A stretch of 61,213 nucleotides of DNA from Gammaproteobacteria bacterium. GTDB lineage: Bacteria; Pseudomonadota; Gammaproteobacteria; Pseudomonadales; Azotimanducaceae. This document shows, piece by piece, positions 43,860-53,958 of this stretch (its first letter is position 1; every line of letters starts with the position of its first letter). The notes under the pieces were generated by a model that had not been told where the DNA came from, did not search any database, and was given only the letters and a program-made list of their open reading frames with translations. The position numbers were made by a program, and so were the translations under genes. The DNA is taken from the NCBI GenBank assembly GCA_002726655.1, contig PBRP01000044.1, forward strand, positions 1 through 61,213. The letters run 5' to 3'.

Positions 43860-44963
43860 TTAGCCGACCCTTAAATCCTCAAGGGCATCTGCAATCACAG
43901 CCTTGTTACGGCCTGTGTGTTTCGCCTCGTAAAGTGCTTTGTCGGAACGTTCCAGACTTGCAGCAATATCTTCACCTTGACGATATTCAGTAATTCCGAT
44001 GGAAGCTGTAATCCGGTATTGCGGTTCGTTGGGGCTAACGATCATATCTCTTAGACCCTCAGCCAGCCTTTCAGCAGCGAGATAGGCATCTCTTTGAGAA
44101 GTGCTGGCCAGGACCAGGAGGAATTCTTCACCGCCCATGCGTGCCACACAATCGACTTCTCTAAGAATGGAATCTGCGACCCCTGCAAAATTCCGCAAAA
44201 CTGCATCTCCCGTACTGTGCCCGAATCGATCATTAACCCGCTTGAAGTAATCGAGATCCACAAAACACAAGGTGAAAAAATAGCCGCCACGATCAGCCAA
44301 CGCCTTTTGCTGAATCAGCAGGTCCATAACATGCCTGCGATTGTAAGCCCCCGTTAGTTCATCCTTGACGGCAAGATCACGAATCCTCTCAAGCGCAGTA
44401 CTGAGTTCCTTGTTCTTCTCCACCAGTACATTTTCGATCAATCCCAGTTCAAAACGATACAGGGCAGGGCCAAATACCAGTACCAGGCCAAAAGCTATCA
44501 TGACCACAATTTCTGTCACCCAGGCAAGGCTGGTTACCTGGGACAAATAGAGTACAGACATCAGATATAGTGCAATGCCGTATACGGCAAATACGATTTG
44601 TTCTTTTCTGCTGAGTCTGTTCGCACCCATAACAACCAAAGCCAACCCGGTGAGCAGTACGGCTGCCCTCACCTCTACGACATAATGTGTGGTCATGATG
44701 ACCACGCTCAATGCCCACAGCATCTGCGGCAAAGACATGTCCGGATCCTCAAGTGTGAGGTTCCATTCAAAATTGATCAGCAGGGCGAGGACGAGAAAAC
44801 CGGCCGCAGAAAAGGATGCCAGACTGAGGAACTGGATTGTCTCTAGCCTCATATAGCCAATAGAGAGCACCGTCCAGCAAACGACCAGGTGTATGAAAAT
44901 CCCAGCAGCTAATGTTGCAACTCTATAAATTCGGGATCGTTGTTGGGTCAGTGTATTTTCCAA
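43860..44963 (-). CDS. membrane diguanylate cyclase
   Basis: 367 residues: six predicted helices (about 15-185), a short coiled coil (ENVLVEKNKELSTALERIRD) and a GGDEF domain (about 205-360) with active-site RMGGEEF. RxxD (REVD) lies five residues before GGEEF, so the product-inhibition site is intact. It should make c-di-GMP. It lies between glycerol kinase and the split PilZ-DUF1631 gene, all on the minus strand. Confidence 0.9.
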   Translation of the reverse strand: MENTLTQQRSRIYRVATLAAGIFIHLVVCWTVLSIGYMRLETIQFLSLASFSAAGFLVLALLINFEWNLTLEDPDMSLPQMLWALSVVIMTTHYVVEVRAAVLLTGLALVVMGANRLSRKEQIVFAVYGIALYLMSVLYLSQVTSLAWVTEIVVMIAFGLVLVFGPALYRFELGLIENVLVEKNKELSTALERIRDLAVKDELTGAYNRRHVMDLLIQQKALADRGGYFFTLCFVDLDYFKRVNDRFGHSTGDAVLRNFAGVADSILREVDCVARMGGEEFLLVLASTSQRDAYLAAERLAEGLRDMIVSPNEPQYRITASIGITEYRQGEDIAASLERSDKALYEAKHTGRNKAVIADALEDLRVG

Positions 44964-45129
44964 AGCAGCTCAGACCCTCCTGTACCAGTCAGTACGGGCA
45001 TTCTAACCAGATGGAGGGAGAGAGTTGTGACCTGATGTAAGGAGAATGTAATGGTTTTGTAGTTTTTGCTTTCTGGATGATTTCAAATGAGTATATACAT
45101 TTATTTCAATGCGTTAGGACTGGATGAGG

Positions 45130-46608
45130 CTAACTTCTTACCCGTTTTACCGCATCAAGCCAGCCAGAATAAAGCATCGAACTCACCTCTGTTTTCATTT
45201 GCGGCTCAAAATGTCGCTCCCGTTGCCATTGTTCGGACAGTTCATCCAGGGATTCAAACAAACCGACCCTCAAACCAGCCAGATAGGCCACACCCAGAGC
45301 CGTGGTTTCTGTCACTCGTGGGCGGTCCACCGCTATTTGTGAAATATCCGCCAAACACTGGGTAAGCCAGTCATTGGCAACCATACCACCATCAACACGT
45401 ATCAAATCTGGTTTAATCCCATCCCCTGCCATCGCAGTCAACAGATCCCGGGTCTGAAAACATACAGACTGTAAAGTGGCTGTGACGATATCTTTAACGC
45501 CACTATCCCGGGTCAAACCAAGGATTGCTCCACGGGCATTGGCATCCCAATAGGGTGCACCTAAACCTGTAAAGGCCGGCACCAGATATACACCATGTGC
45601 ATCAGGATTCTCAGTGGCAATATTCTCGGTTTCAGCCGCGTCACTAATTAATCCTAATCCATCGCGCAACCACTGCACCGCAGCCCCTGCTATAAAGATG
45701 CTCCCCTCAAGACCATAGGTAACCTTGCCGTCTATCCGATATCCTACCGTCGTCAGCAACTTGTGCTCAGAGACAACGGCAGTCGCGCCCGTATTCATTA
45801 TCACGAAACAGCCAGTGCCATAGGTACTCTTTATCATGCCTTCTGAAAAACAGCACTGACCAACCAGCGCCGCCTGTTGGTCACCCGCAATCCCGGTAAT
45901 CGGAATAGCCGCTCCAAAAAGGGATTCATCAGTAAAGCCAAAATCAGCGCTGCAGTCCTCTACTTCGGGCAAAAGGCTTTTTGGAATGTCCAGCTTTTGC
46001 AGAATATCCTCATCCCACCGTTGATCATGGATGTTGAACAGTAGTGTTCTTGATGCGTTGGTTGCATCAGTCTTGTGGGATTTCCCCCTGGTCAGCCGCC
46101 AAAGAAGGAAGGAATCGATGGTACCGAACAGCAGTTCTCCGGACTCAGCCTGTTCTCTGGCACCATCAACATTGTCCAGCAGCCATTTTACTTTGGTACC
46201 TGAGAAATATGGATCCAATAGCAGGCCCGTTTTCCCTGTGACCATGCTTTCCAGCCCCTCAGACTTCAGCTCATCACAATAGTCAGCTGTGCGCCTGTCC
46301 TGCCATACGATGGCCCTGTAAATCGGCCTTCCAGTCTTCCTGTCCCAAATCACCGTCGTCTCGCGCTGGTTGGTAATGCCGATTGCAGCAATTTCCCTGG
46401 CTTGTATGCCACTGGAGGCAATAACTTCATTAACCACCTTTATGGTGCTACTCCAGATTTCTTCAGGATCATGTTCTACCCAACCATCGTGTGGGAAGTA
46501 CTGGTTGAACTCTTCTTGTGCCACGCCGAGTATTTCACTGGAATCATTAAAAAGGATGGCACGAGAACTGGTTGTTCCCTGATCTATAGCCAGGATATAA
46601 GTAGGCAT
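45130..46608 (-). CDS. glpK: glycerol kinase
   Basis: 492 residues from ATG 46608 ([22 protein letters not shown] eight nt upstream; the ATG two codons earlier is too close to it). FGGY kinase motifs: [43 protein letters not shown] and [11 protein letters not shown]. It phosphorylates glycerol to glycerol-3-phosphate. No glpF or glpD next to it. Divergent from the hexosaminidase gene. Confidence 0.95.
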   Translation of the reverse strand: MPTYILAIDQGTTSSRAILFNDSSEILGVAQEEFNQYFPHDGWVEHDPEEIWSSTIKVVNEVIASSGIQAREIAAIGITNQRETTVIWDRKTGRPIYRAIVWQDRRTADYCDELKSEGLESMVTGKTGLLLDPYFSGTKVKWLLDNVDGAREQAESGELLFGTIDSFLLWRLTRGKSHKTDATNASRTLLFNIHDQRWDEDILQKLDIPKSLLPEVEDCSADFGFTDESLFGAAIPITGIAGDQQAALVGQCCFSEGMIKSTYGTGCFVIMNTGATAVVSEHKLLTTVGYRIDGKVTYGLEGSIFIAGAAVQWLRDGLGLISDAAETENIATENPDAHGVYLVPAFTGLGAPYWDANARGAILGLTRDSGVKDIVTATLQSVCFQTRDLLTAMAGDGIKPDLIRVDGGMVANDWLTQCLADISQIAVDRPRVTETTALGVAYLAGLRVGLFESLDELSEQWQRERHFEPQMKTEVSSMLYSGWLDAVKRVRS

Positions 46609-46699
46609 CCACATCGCTCCCAGTTGTTAAAAGAAAGTACGAATCTGACACGAATTATGTCTTAATACTATAAGAATTCAATTCCGCTTTATCAGGTCG

Positions 46700-48517
46700 A
46701 TGACGTTTAAACTATTTCCTCCAGCCAAGAAGATAAAAACAACCTCAGCTGAACTCAGCCTGACAGGCAGGCGATACATCAGGCTCCTGAAGCCCTGCTC
46801 AGACACGCTAACAGATGCCATCCGTCGCTTTGCTGATGGAACAACAGTTAGCCTAAGCCTTACCCTTGGGAATCCAGATACGGACCAGGTGTTACTAACT
46901 ATTGACCCGGGATCAGGACCTACTACTGTAGGCAGCTACGAGCTCAAGTCAGACTCAGATGGCATATTGCTCCGCGCAAGAAATGAACCGGGGATCTACT
47001 ACGGACTCACCACACTGAATCAGATTCTCGAGCAGGCGGGCACATCCGCGTCCCATTTTCTAGTGCAGGACGAACCTGACTTTGCAACTCGTGGAGTAAT
47101 GCTGGACATCAGTCGTTGCAAAGTGCCATCCATGAAAACCCTGTATCGACTGATAGACCAGTTGGCGCAGATGAAAATAAATCAGTTACAGCTCTATACG
47201 GAGCATACTTTTGAATTTGTTCAGCACCCGTTGATCTGGGCTGACGCCTCACCAATGACTGCCGAGGAAATGGTGGAATTAAAGGCATACTGCCAGGAAC
47301 GTTTCATAGAACTGGTTCCCAATCTGAATTCCTTTGGTCACTTTGAGCGTTGGTTACGCTACCCTGAATACCACCACCTGGCAGAATGCCCCAACGGGTT
47401 CACTCATCCTCTTTCGAACCAACACAAAAAATTTGGCAGCACACTCAAACCCAGTCGGCAAAGTCTTGCTTTTCTGCGGGAATTATATGATGAATACTTG
47501 CCTTTGTTTGACAGCCCCTATTTTAATGTCGGCGGGGATGAACCATGGGAACTGGGTCAGGGCTGGAGCAGGAAGAAGTGCGGCAAACTGGGGACCACAG
47601 GTGTCTACATCAGCTTCATGGCCAAAATTCAAAAGCTGGTGGAAAGCAGTGGAAAACGGATGATGTTCTGGGGCGATATTGCTCTGAAAGAGCCGGAGAT
47701 GCTGCAACACCTGTCCAGGGACCTGATCGCCCTCAACTGGGGATATGAGAGTAATCATCCGTTCAAGACGGAATGTGAACAATTGGCCGCACAGAATATT
47801 CCGTTTTATGTCTGCCCGGGCACTTCAAGCTGGAATTCAATCATCGGCAGAATCTCGAATGCTCGTACAAACCTCAGCAATGCAGCTCGCAATGGCCTCA
47901 GATATGGTGCGAAGGGATATTTGATCACCGACTGGGGAGATCAAGGACACCATCAGTATCTGCCCTTTAGCTATCCTGGATTTCTGATTGGCGCGTGTCA
48001 GAGCTGGAATTCCAGGGGTAGCAGCAGGCTGGACCTCGAAGAGGGGCTCAACTTAACCTTCCTAAAGGGCGGGACAAGTTGTGCCGCAGGCCTTCTGGTT
48101 GAACTGGGCAAAGTCTCAGACGCAGCACAGTCCAGGCTTCGCAATGCTACCGTCTTCAATCAGCTGTTATTCTGGGACATGACCGAGGAGCCAGAAAGTG
48201 CACAATCTATTTCCGATAAACAGCTTAAACAATGTGAGCTATTGCTTGCCGATATCCGCTCGCGGGCGAAACTGATGAGCCCTGATGCTGATGGAAATCC
48301 GTTCAGTGGTGAGTTGTTGAACGCGATCGATATGGCAAGCCATGGCATCCATCGCCTGCAGATCTTCCGTGGCAAAAAAATCTCCCGCAATCGACTCCGC
48401 AAAGATCTGACCAGGATAATTCATCGCCACGAAGATCTGTGGCTTATGCGGAACAGGACCGGCGGCCTTGAGGAAAGTACAGCCTATTTACAGAGAAGCC
48501 TGCACGCTATTGGGTAA
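46700..48517 (+). CDS. glycoside hydrolase family 20 beta-N-acetylhexosaminidase
   Basis: 605 residues. N-terminal GH20b-type beta domain (about 5-125), then the catalytic barrel with RGVMLDISRCKVPSMKTLYR and the catalytic Asp280-Glu281 pair in NVGGDEPWELG. No signal peptide is seen, so it is cytoplasmic and would act on imported chito- or muro-oligosaccharides. Length and the KKISRNRLRKDL tail are somewhat beyond the usual core. The ROK kinase at 19.2 kb could phosphorylate the released sugar. Confidence 0.85.
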   Translation: MTFKLFPPAKKIKTTSAELSLTGRRYIRLLKPCSDTLTDAIRRFADGTTVSLSLTLGNPDTDQVLLTIDPGSGPTTVGSYELKSDSDGILLRARNEPGIYYGLTTLNQILEQAGTSASHFLVQDEPDFATRGVMLDISRCKVPSMKTLYRLIDQLAQMKINQLQLYTEHTFEFVQHPLIWADASPMTAEEMVELKAYCQERFIELVPNLNSFGHFERWLRYPEYHHLAECPNGFTHPLSNQHKKFGSTLKPSRQSLAFLRELYDEYLPLFDSPYFNVGGDEPWELGQGWSRKKCGKLGTTGVYISFMAKIQKLVESSGKRMMFWGDIALKEPEMLQHLSRDLIALNWGYESNHPFKTECEQLAAQNIPFYVCPGTSSWNSIIGRISNARTNLSNAARNGLRYGAKGYLITDWGDQGHHQYLPFSYPGFLIGACQSWNSRGSSRLDLEEGLNLTFLKGGTSCAAGLLVELGKVSDAAQSRLRNATVFNQLLFWDMTEEPESAQSISDKQLKQCELLLADIRSRAKLMSPDADGNPFSGELLNAIDMASHGIHRLQIFRGKKISRNRLRKDLTRIIHRHEDLWLMRNRTGGLEESTAYLQRSLHAIG

Positions 48518-48536
48518 AGAACCAGTAATTGACTAT

Positions 48537-48781
48537 GCCCGGATAATTCATGAAGGGATCGGAATTTAGGAGAAATCTGGCAAAGCATATTGGGCTAACG
48601 CCCGCAGAATCATAGCCGTAGCTATGGTTCAAGGGAGTTTGTTCAATAGGCAAAGTCAGATTTTTACTAAAACCGATCAGGTACAAACTGTACCCCTGGA
48701 AAAACGTGAAGATCATCCATAACTCGTTGAAACTGCTCATGTTAACAACAATCCTAAGCCGCCTTCATGAAATGTCCGGGC
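48537..48781. mobile_element. miniature inverted-repeat element, copy 3 (245 bp)
   Basis: Ends GCCCGGATAATTCATGAAGG and its inverse match at 18 of 20 positions, flanked by TA (left 48534-48535 with one extra T, right 48782-48783). Same internal hairpin as copies 1 and 2, with AACGCCC/GGGAGTT replacing AACTCCT/AGGAGTT. It begins 19 bp after the hexosaminidase stop, and its right terminal base plus the TA form the TAG stop of the convergent alpha/beta hydrolase gene. Confidence 0.85.
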
Positions 48782-49638
48782 TAGGCCCAGTCACTCAATA
48801 TCGAACTCAGTTGTTCCATGAATGCCACAGGCTGGTCAAGGAACAGGTGATGTTGGGCATCAGCAAGCTTATAGACTTCCAATGCAGGCTGTAGCTCTTT
48901 CATGTATGCCGCACTTTTCGAACTGAAGGATGCACTGTTCTCGCCATAGATTAGTGCAATCCTGCAAGTCACGGACTCTAAATCCTGAACTGTATCTCCT
49001 GTCAAGGCAAAACGGTTATTCAGTTCATCATCAAACTTCCAGATAAACCCCTCGTCAATATGCTCGATTGAGTTTCGCGCGATATGTTGCACCAGATACT
49101 CATTGGCACAGGTTTGAGGTGGTTGCAGACGAAAGCGTGATCTCGCCACATCCCTGTTTGGATATATTTTCGGCTTCGACCAGCGTTCCGCATCTGGAGG
49201 GCTCTCATCATCCGGGTGTTTTACGCCTGAATCAACCAGAACAAGACCTTTGAACCTGGTGGGATTTTGTGCCACCGCCCGCAGCGCCATAATGCCGCCA
49301 AAACTATGGGCTATCAGGATCGAATTGTCAGGCATCTGATTTTTGTCCGCGACTGCAACGATTTCCCGGGCATAAGTATCTGCAGAATATTCTTCACGGT
49401 GATCACTATCACCCATACCTGACAGATCGAGAGCCATGGTTTGGTAGTCATCCCTGTATGCCGGTGCGATGAAATCCCACCAATGAGCATGAGCGTTGTG
49501 CCCATGGACAAATAACAGTCCCGGGTTCCCCTGTTCACTCCACTTGAGGAAGTTTATATCGCTGTCTTCAACTTCGACAAAACCCGACTCGGGTATTGTC
49601 TCAACAGCTTCCCAAAACCAATCCGGTGTATCTGACAT
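48781..49638 (-). CDS. alpha/beta hydrolase
   Basis: 285 residues from ATG 49638 (MSDTPDWFWEAVETIPESGF). Typical fold: oxyanion loop FVHGHNAHAHWW, nucleophile AHSFGG (Ser about residue 110), late Asp/His around DAQHHLFLDQP. Small cytosolic esterase or hydrolase; substrate unknown. A 23-bp tandem repeat lies directly upstream of the ATG. The TAG stop is built from the end of miniature element copy 3 and its TA target site. Confidence 0.85.
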   Translation of the reverse strand: MSDTPDWFWEAVETIPESGFVEVEDSDINFLKWSEQGNPGLLFVHGHNAHAHWWDFIAPAYRDDYQTMALDLSGMGDSDHREEYSADTYAREIVAVADKNQMPDNSILIAHSFGGIMALRAVAQNPTRFKGLVLVDSGVKHPDDESPPDAERWSKPKIYPNRDVARSRFRLQPPQTCANEYLVQHIARNSIEHIDEGFIWKFDDELNNRFALTGDTVQDLESVTCRIALIYGENSASFSSKSAAYMKELQPALEVYKLADAQHHLFLDQPVAFMEQLSSILSDWA

Positions 49639-49643
49639 AGAGC

Positions 49644-49735
49644 CCTCAGCGGTTCTTATTAACAATCCTCAGCGGTTCTTATTAACAATCCTCAGCGGTT
49701 CTTATTAACAATCCTCAACGGTTCTTGTAAACAGC
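49644..49735. repeat. 23-bp tandem repeat, 3 exact copies plus one diverged
   Basis: The unit CCTCAGCGGTTCTTATTAAC + AAT repeats at 49644-49666, 49667-49689 and 49690-49712, with a degenerate fourth (49713-49735). It fills the gap between the acyl-CoA dehydrogenase gene and the alpha/beta hydrolase start. In mRNA sense (minus strand) each unit carries GAGG, so repeat number may affect translation or spacing. Confidence 0.9.
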
Positions 49736-49754
49736 CCTCCCCAACTGGGGCAGC

Positions 49755-50888
49755 CTAATCAATGCTCGCGTATTTCTTCAGGTGATAATCGACATTACCA
49801 AACAGGGTTTCAATTACGGTGAGCCTTTTGAAATAGTGACCCACATTCAGCTCATCCGTCATACCCATACCACCATGCAATTGAACCGCGTTCTGGCCAA
49901 CAAATTTACCACCCTTCCCGATCTGCACCTTGAGCGCTGATACTGCTTTCTGTGCAGCTGCACCATATCCCTCATCCAATCGCATAGCAGCCATATAGAG
50001 CAGGGACTTGCTCTGTTCATGTTCAATAAACATATCGACCATTCGATGCTGTAAAACCTGAAACTTGCCAATCGGTTGACCAAATTGCTCTCGGACTTTG
50101 CAATATTCAACGGTAGTCTTGTACAGGACTTCCATGGCACCAACAGCCTCGGCACCTACCGCCAGAATCGCAAAGTCAATGCATTTTTGCAGCAGAGAAA
50201 ATCCACCGCCGAGCTCACCAATGAGGGCACCCTTATCCACGGATACATTCTCGAAAGTAATTTCAGAGGCACGCAGCCCGTCGATCGTAGGGTAGTCTCT
50301 TCGCGATACGCCCTTTGCATCGCCAGCAACCAAAAACAGCGAGATACCATCTTCATCTTTTTGCTCGCCACCAGTTCTTGCAGGTACCACGAGAAGGTCT
50401 GCACTGGGTCCACCAATAACCACGCCTTTGAACCCATTGATCAGGAAACCTGCTTCATCGTCCGTAGCGGTTGTTGTGACATCAGCCAGGTTGAAACGCG
50501 CCTGGGGTTCAACAAAAGCGAGTGCCCCCAGTTTCGTCCCTGCAATAATCTCGGCCAGCACACCTTCTTTCATCTCCTGTGAGCCTCCGTCCGCAAGAAC
50601 GCGACCAGCAAGGATGACGGTGGGAAGGAAGGGCTCAACCACCAGTCCTTTCCCGAATTCCTCCAGCATAATCATGGTTTCGATCGGCGTACCACCAAAA
50701 CCCCCGTCTTCCTCTGAAAATGGCAGCCCCAACCACCCCAGTTCGGCGAACATCGACCAATTCTCTCGACTGAAGCCTTCTTCGGTCTGAATCAGTTTTT
50801 GTCGCTCCTCAAAAGTATAACTATTGCTTATGAAGCGCTGGACACTGTCCTGCAACATGTTCTGCTCTTCAGAAAATGAAAAATCCAT
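49755..50888 (-). CDS. acyl-CoA dehydrogenase
   Basis: 377 residues with the three ACAD domains: N-terminal helices (MDFSFSEEQNMLQDSVQRFI), middle beta domain and C-terminal helices with REQFGQPIGKFQVLQHRMVD and QLHGGMGMTDELNVGHYFKR. It oxidises an acyl-CoA to the enoyl-CoA with FAD. Sequence features place it in the group near steroid- or branched-chain-acting ACADs often found as heteromeric pairs, but no partner gene is adjacent. Confidence 0.9.
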   Translation of the reverse strand: MDFSFSEEQNMLQDSVQRFISNSYTFEERQKLIQTEEGFSRENWSMFAELGWLGLPFSEEDGGFGGTPIETMIMLEEFGKGLVVEPFLPTVILAGRVLADGGSQEMKEGVLAEIIAGTKLGALAFVEPQARFNLADVTTTATDDEAGFLINGFKGVVIGGPSADLLVVPARTGGEQKDEDGISLFLVAGDAKGVSRRDYPTIDGLRASEITFENVSVDKGALIGELGGGFSLLQKCIDFAILAVGAEAVGAMEVLYKTTVEYCKVREQFGQPIGKFQVLQHRMVDMFIEHEQSKSLLYMAAMRLDEGYGAAAQKAVSALKVQIGKGGKFVGQNAVQLHGGMGMTDELNVGHYFKRLTVIETLFGNVDYHLKKYASID

Positions 50889-51121
50889 AGATTCGGCCCA
50901 CGTGGAGAGCGGTCGATAATATTGATTGTGCGCGCCATTTTCAACAACCCAGCATCGTCACCCCATAAAATCAGGCCTCCTCACCAGCTGGGGACCGATA
51001 ACTGACAGCTCAGGGCCGAAGCCGGCTTTCGGCAATGAAGATGTAGATGGCAAATATAGAACCTCAAGGCTCACTTCCGGAACCTAGTTCATACTATTTC
51101 CGGGTCTTTCCAACAGGGTAA

Positions 51122-52570
51122 ATGAGCTTTATGGTCGACTCTGATATTTCAAGCTCCGCTCCTGCTCACAATCCCAGCGCCCACCTCCAGGAAATGAGCG
51201 CGGCCCTGGACGCGGGAGATATCAAGCAGGCCACGCGCCTGAAAAATAGTTTCACGAAGCAACCACTTAGCACCTATGCGAAGAAACTCCAGGCAGAATT
51301 CCATTTACTGGATGAAAAGCTTCGCAAGCTGGAAGACAGGCAATATTCAGTAACAAATTCCAAACGGCAGGAACTATGCGAAAAGATGGAGTCCCTGCAG
51401 CTGCACAACGACATCCATCCAGAAGAAAAGGCCAAAGCCATCAAAGAACTTCGGGACTGCTGGCGACAGCTTGGCCCCTCCAATTCGGGTGAAGGCCAAA
51501 GGCTTTGGCAGCGATTCAAACAGGCAGGTGATGTGGCCTTTTCAGTCTGTAGCGAACATTTTGACAACAAGCGGGAAAGCGGTGATCAAAACCTGAGAGA
51601 AAGAATCAAGATCTGTGACAGCCTCACGCTATTCTATGCTGAAACACCATGGCAGGACGTCAACTGGAAGGCCGTAGAAAGGATCATTAAGAAGGCAAAA
51701 TCGGAATGGAAGCGATTCAATGATGTACCCCACCAACACTACCAGGAAATCCAGGACAGATTTCAGGGTTCTCTGCTACCTATCCAGTCCAAACTGGCTG
51801 AAGAAAGAGAACGAAATCATCAACTGAAACGGAACCTCATTGGCGAGATCTGGCATTTGCTGGACAGCAACAATACTACCGTATCGCTGACTCAATCAAC
51901 CAAAAGAATTCAAAGCGCCTGGAAAGAAATAGGCATAACTGATCGCGGAACCGATCAGAAACTCTGGAGGGAGTTTAGAAGTGTATGTGATCAGGTCTTC
52001 AGATTGAGGGATGACGAGAAGGCCAGCAGGAAAGCGCTCGAGGCCGAACAAGCCAGGAAGGCTGAGTTGGCCCAGGAGGCGAGAGCACAAAAATCTGCTC
52101 AGAAAATTGAGAATTCAGAATGTATTCTGGATGAACTTAGGAGGAAGGCCGCGCTTTGCAATCTGTTGGAAAATGGCGGGGACATAAACGACATCAAGAA
52201 TCAATGGGATGGTTCGGTTGATCTGCCACAGAAACTTGCCGAGATCATCAATAGCCGTTTTCAGCGTGCCCAATCCGGTGATATACAGTATGCGGCATCT
52301 TCTCTGGCTGAAGATATTTGTGTAAGAATGGAGATGCTGGCCAACATTAGCTCACCTGAGTCCTCCAGGGGCATCCGCATGAAACTGCAGGTTGAGCGCC
52401 TCGACCAGCAACTTTCCAAAGGCATCAAGGATGATCGCTCCGCGGGAGAGCAACTTTCAGAGCTGCTAGAGCGATGGTATTGCATGGGGCCTGTCCAACA
52501 GGGCCAGGGCGAGCTGGAAAAGCGTTTTATGAAAGCAGAGTTGGCCATCAAGAACGCCAGCCAACCTTAG
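51122..52570 (+). CDS. DUF349 domain protein
   Basis: 482 residues, largely helical and coiled coil, with repeated DUF349 units: DCWRQLGPSNSGEGQRLWQR, AKSEWKRFNDVPHQHYQEIQ and AWKEIGITDRGTDQKLWREF. The function of the family is not established. AGGG lies five nt before ATG 51122; ATG 51131 is an alternative. Shorter than many DUF349 proteins, but no sign of truncation. Convergent with the sensor kinase gene. Confidence 0.8.
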   Translation: MSFMVDSDISSSAPAHNPSAHLQEMSAALDAGDIKQATRLKNSFTKQPLSTYAKKLQAEFHLLDEKLRKLEDRQYSVTNSKRQELCEKMESLQLHNDIHPEEKAKAIKELRDCWRQLGPSNSGEGQRLWQRFKQAGDVAFSVCSEHFDNKRESGDQNLRERIKICDSLTLFYAETPWQDVNWKAVERIIKKAKSEWKRFNDVPHQHYQEIQDRFQGSLLPIQSKLAEERERNHQLKRNLIGEIWHLLDSNNTTVSLTQSTKRIQSAWKEIGITDRGTDQKLWREFRSVCDQVFRLRDDEKASRKALEAEQARKAELAQEARAQKSAQKIENSECILDELRRKAALCNLLENGGDINDIKNQWDGSVDLPQKLAEIINSRFQRAQSGDIQYAASSLAEDICVRMEMLANISSPESSRGIRMKLQVERLDQQLSKGIKDDRSAGEQLSELLERWYCMGPVQQGQGELEKRFMKAELAIKNASQP

Positions 52571-52605
52571 TCAAGTATGGTTTTCCGTCCTGGAGCAGCT
52601 GGCAA

Positions 52606-53958
52606 TCAGGGCAGCTTAATAGTGACCCTGGCCCCACCAAGAATAGATTCATCCACCTCGATTTCACCGCTGTAGCGATCAACAATCTCACTGACCACGG
52701 CGAGGCCAATCCCCTGCCCTGCCATTTTAGTATCGAGTCTCTCACCCCTGAGCAGGACAGTATCGCGATCAGCCATGGCAATCCCCTCGCCATCATCTTC
52801 AACAACGATAAGGAGATCAGCCGTAGTTTCGCCTGGGTTTCCCACTGCCATTTTGACCCGGCCATTTCCGTACTTGCATGCATTATCCAGTACGTTCCCC
52901 AACAGTTCCATCAGGTCCCGTTCATCGCCAAAAAAATTACAATCCATGATGGTCGATTCAATTTCGACGGATTTCTCTTCATAAACCCGGGTAATCGCTG
53001 CCACCAGTTTGTCCGCTACCGGTTTTACTTCGATTGACTTTCGAATCAGTGAAGCACTCTTGGTTACCGCGCGCTGCAGTTGATAAGAAACGATCTCATT
53101 CATCCGGGGGATCTGCTCATCGATGGTCTCCCTGATGTTTTCGGCAGGTGCTCCCTGCAAAATTGCCAGGGGAGTTTTCAGACTGTGGGCAAGATCAGCT
53201 AGAGTGGTCCTGTATTTTTCGCGCTGTTGCCGCTCACTCGATAGTAGTAAATTAAGGTTGCGGGTAACACCATCAATCTCCACCGGGTACTCACCCCGGA
53301 GGTAATCCTCTTTGCCATCTTCTATCGCTTTTAGATCGTCCGCAAGATTGTGCAAGGGCTTCAAGCCCCAGCTCATGATGGCAGCCTGAACTACAACCAG
53401 AATGACCACAACCGCCAGCAGCCATCCCCAGAGGCTATTTCGAAACCCTGCAATTTCCTTGTCAAAAGGCTGCATATTTTCAAGGACAATGAAGATGTAG
53501 GGTGTGCTCTGCTCGCCCTTACCCTGCCACAGGATTTTATAGCTTAAGAAGAACAGCCAATCCTCACCATTTCCCTGGACCCTGCCAAATTTCTGTACAC
53601 CTGGTTTCAGGTCAAGATGCAGACTGTTCGTGTCGGCAGGCTTGATTTGCAAATCAAGTGCGGATGGGCTCTGCCACAATTCCTGCCCTTCCACTCCGAT
53701 CACGAGTCCGTATAGACCGCTTCCCAGGCTGTTAAACTGTGGCTCCTGAAGTTGGTCTGGCAAATAAATCTCACCATCACTTTCATCACTGACCGCGAGC
53801 AAGCCATATATTTGAATCAGCAGTTTTTCCTGTACTGCTTGCTCGGCACTCTTCTGGAACGCCCTATCCAGCACGAATCCCATCAACCCAAGAAACACCA
53901 TAAGCACCAGTGTTGCCGAGATCAGGAGTCTTGCGCGTAGAGAATAGGGTTTATTCAA
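52606..53958 (-). CDS. PhoQ-like sensor histidine kinase
   Basis: 450 residues: two membrane helices (about 10-30 and 175-197) flanking an about 140-residue periplasmic sensor, HAMP-like linker, dimerisation domain with His258 in LAHSLKTPLAILQG (the PhoQ-type H-box), and ATPase motifs NVLDNACKYG, VEDDGEGI and GQGIGLAV. The ATG overlaps the regulator stop (ATGA), so both are translated together. The stimulus is not certain; PhoQ of enterics senses Mg2+, acid and peptides. Confidence 0.85.
   Translation of the reverse strand: MNKPYSLRARLLISATLVLMVFLGLMGFVLDRAFQKSAEQAVQEKLLIQIYGLLAVSDESDGEIYLPDQLQEPQFNSLGSGLYGLVIGVEGQELWQSPSALDLQIKPADTNSLHLDLKPGVQKFGRVQGNGEDWLFFLSYKILWQGKGEQSTPYIFIVLENMQPFDKEIAGFRNSLWGWLLAVVVILVVVQAAIMSWGLKPLHNLADDLKAIEDGKEDYLRGEYPVEIDGVTRNLNLLLSSERQQREKYRTTLADLAHSLKTPLAILQGAPAENIRETIDEQIPRMNEIVSYQLQRAVTKSASLIRKSIEVKPVADKLVAAITRVYEEKSVEIESTIMDCNFFGDERDLMELLGNVLDNACKYGNGRVKMAVGNPGETTADLLIVVEDDGEGIAMADRDTVLLRGERLDTKMAGQGIGLAVVSEIVDRYSGEIEVDESILGGARVTIKLP

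Noticed and set aside
49644-49735. CRISPR array
   Set aside because: Units are directly adjacent without spacers and there are no cas genes; the same holds for 33163-33218 and 10655-10700.
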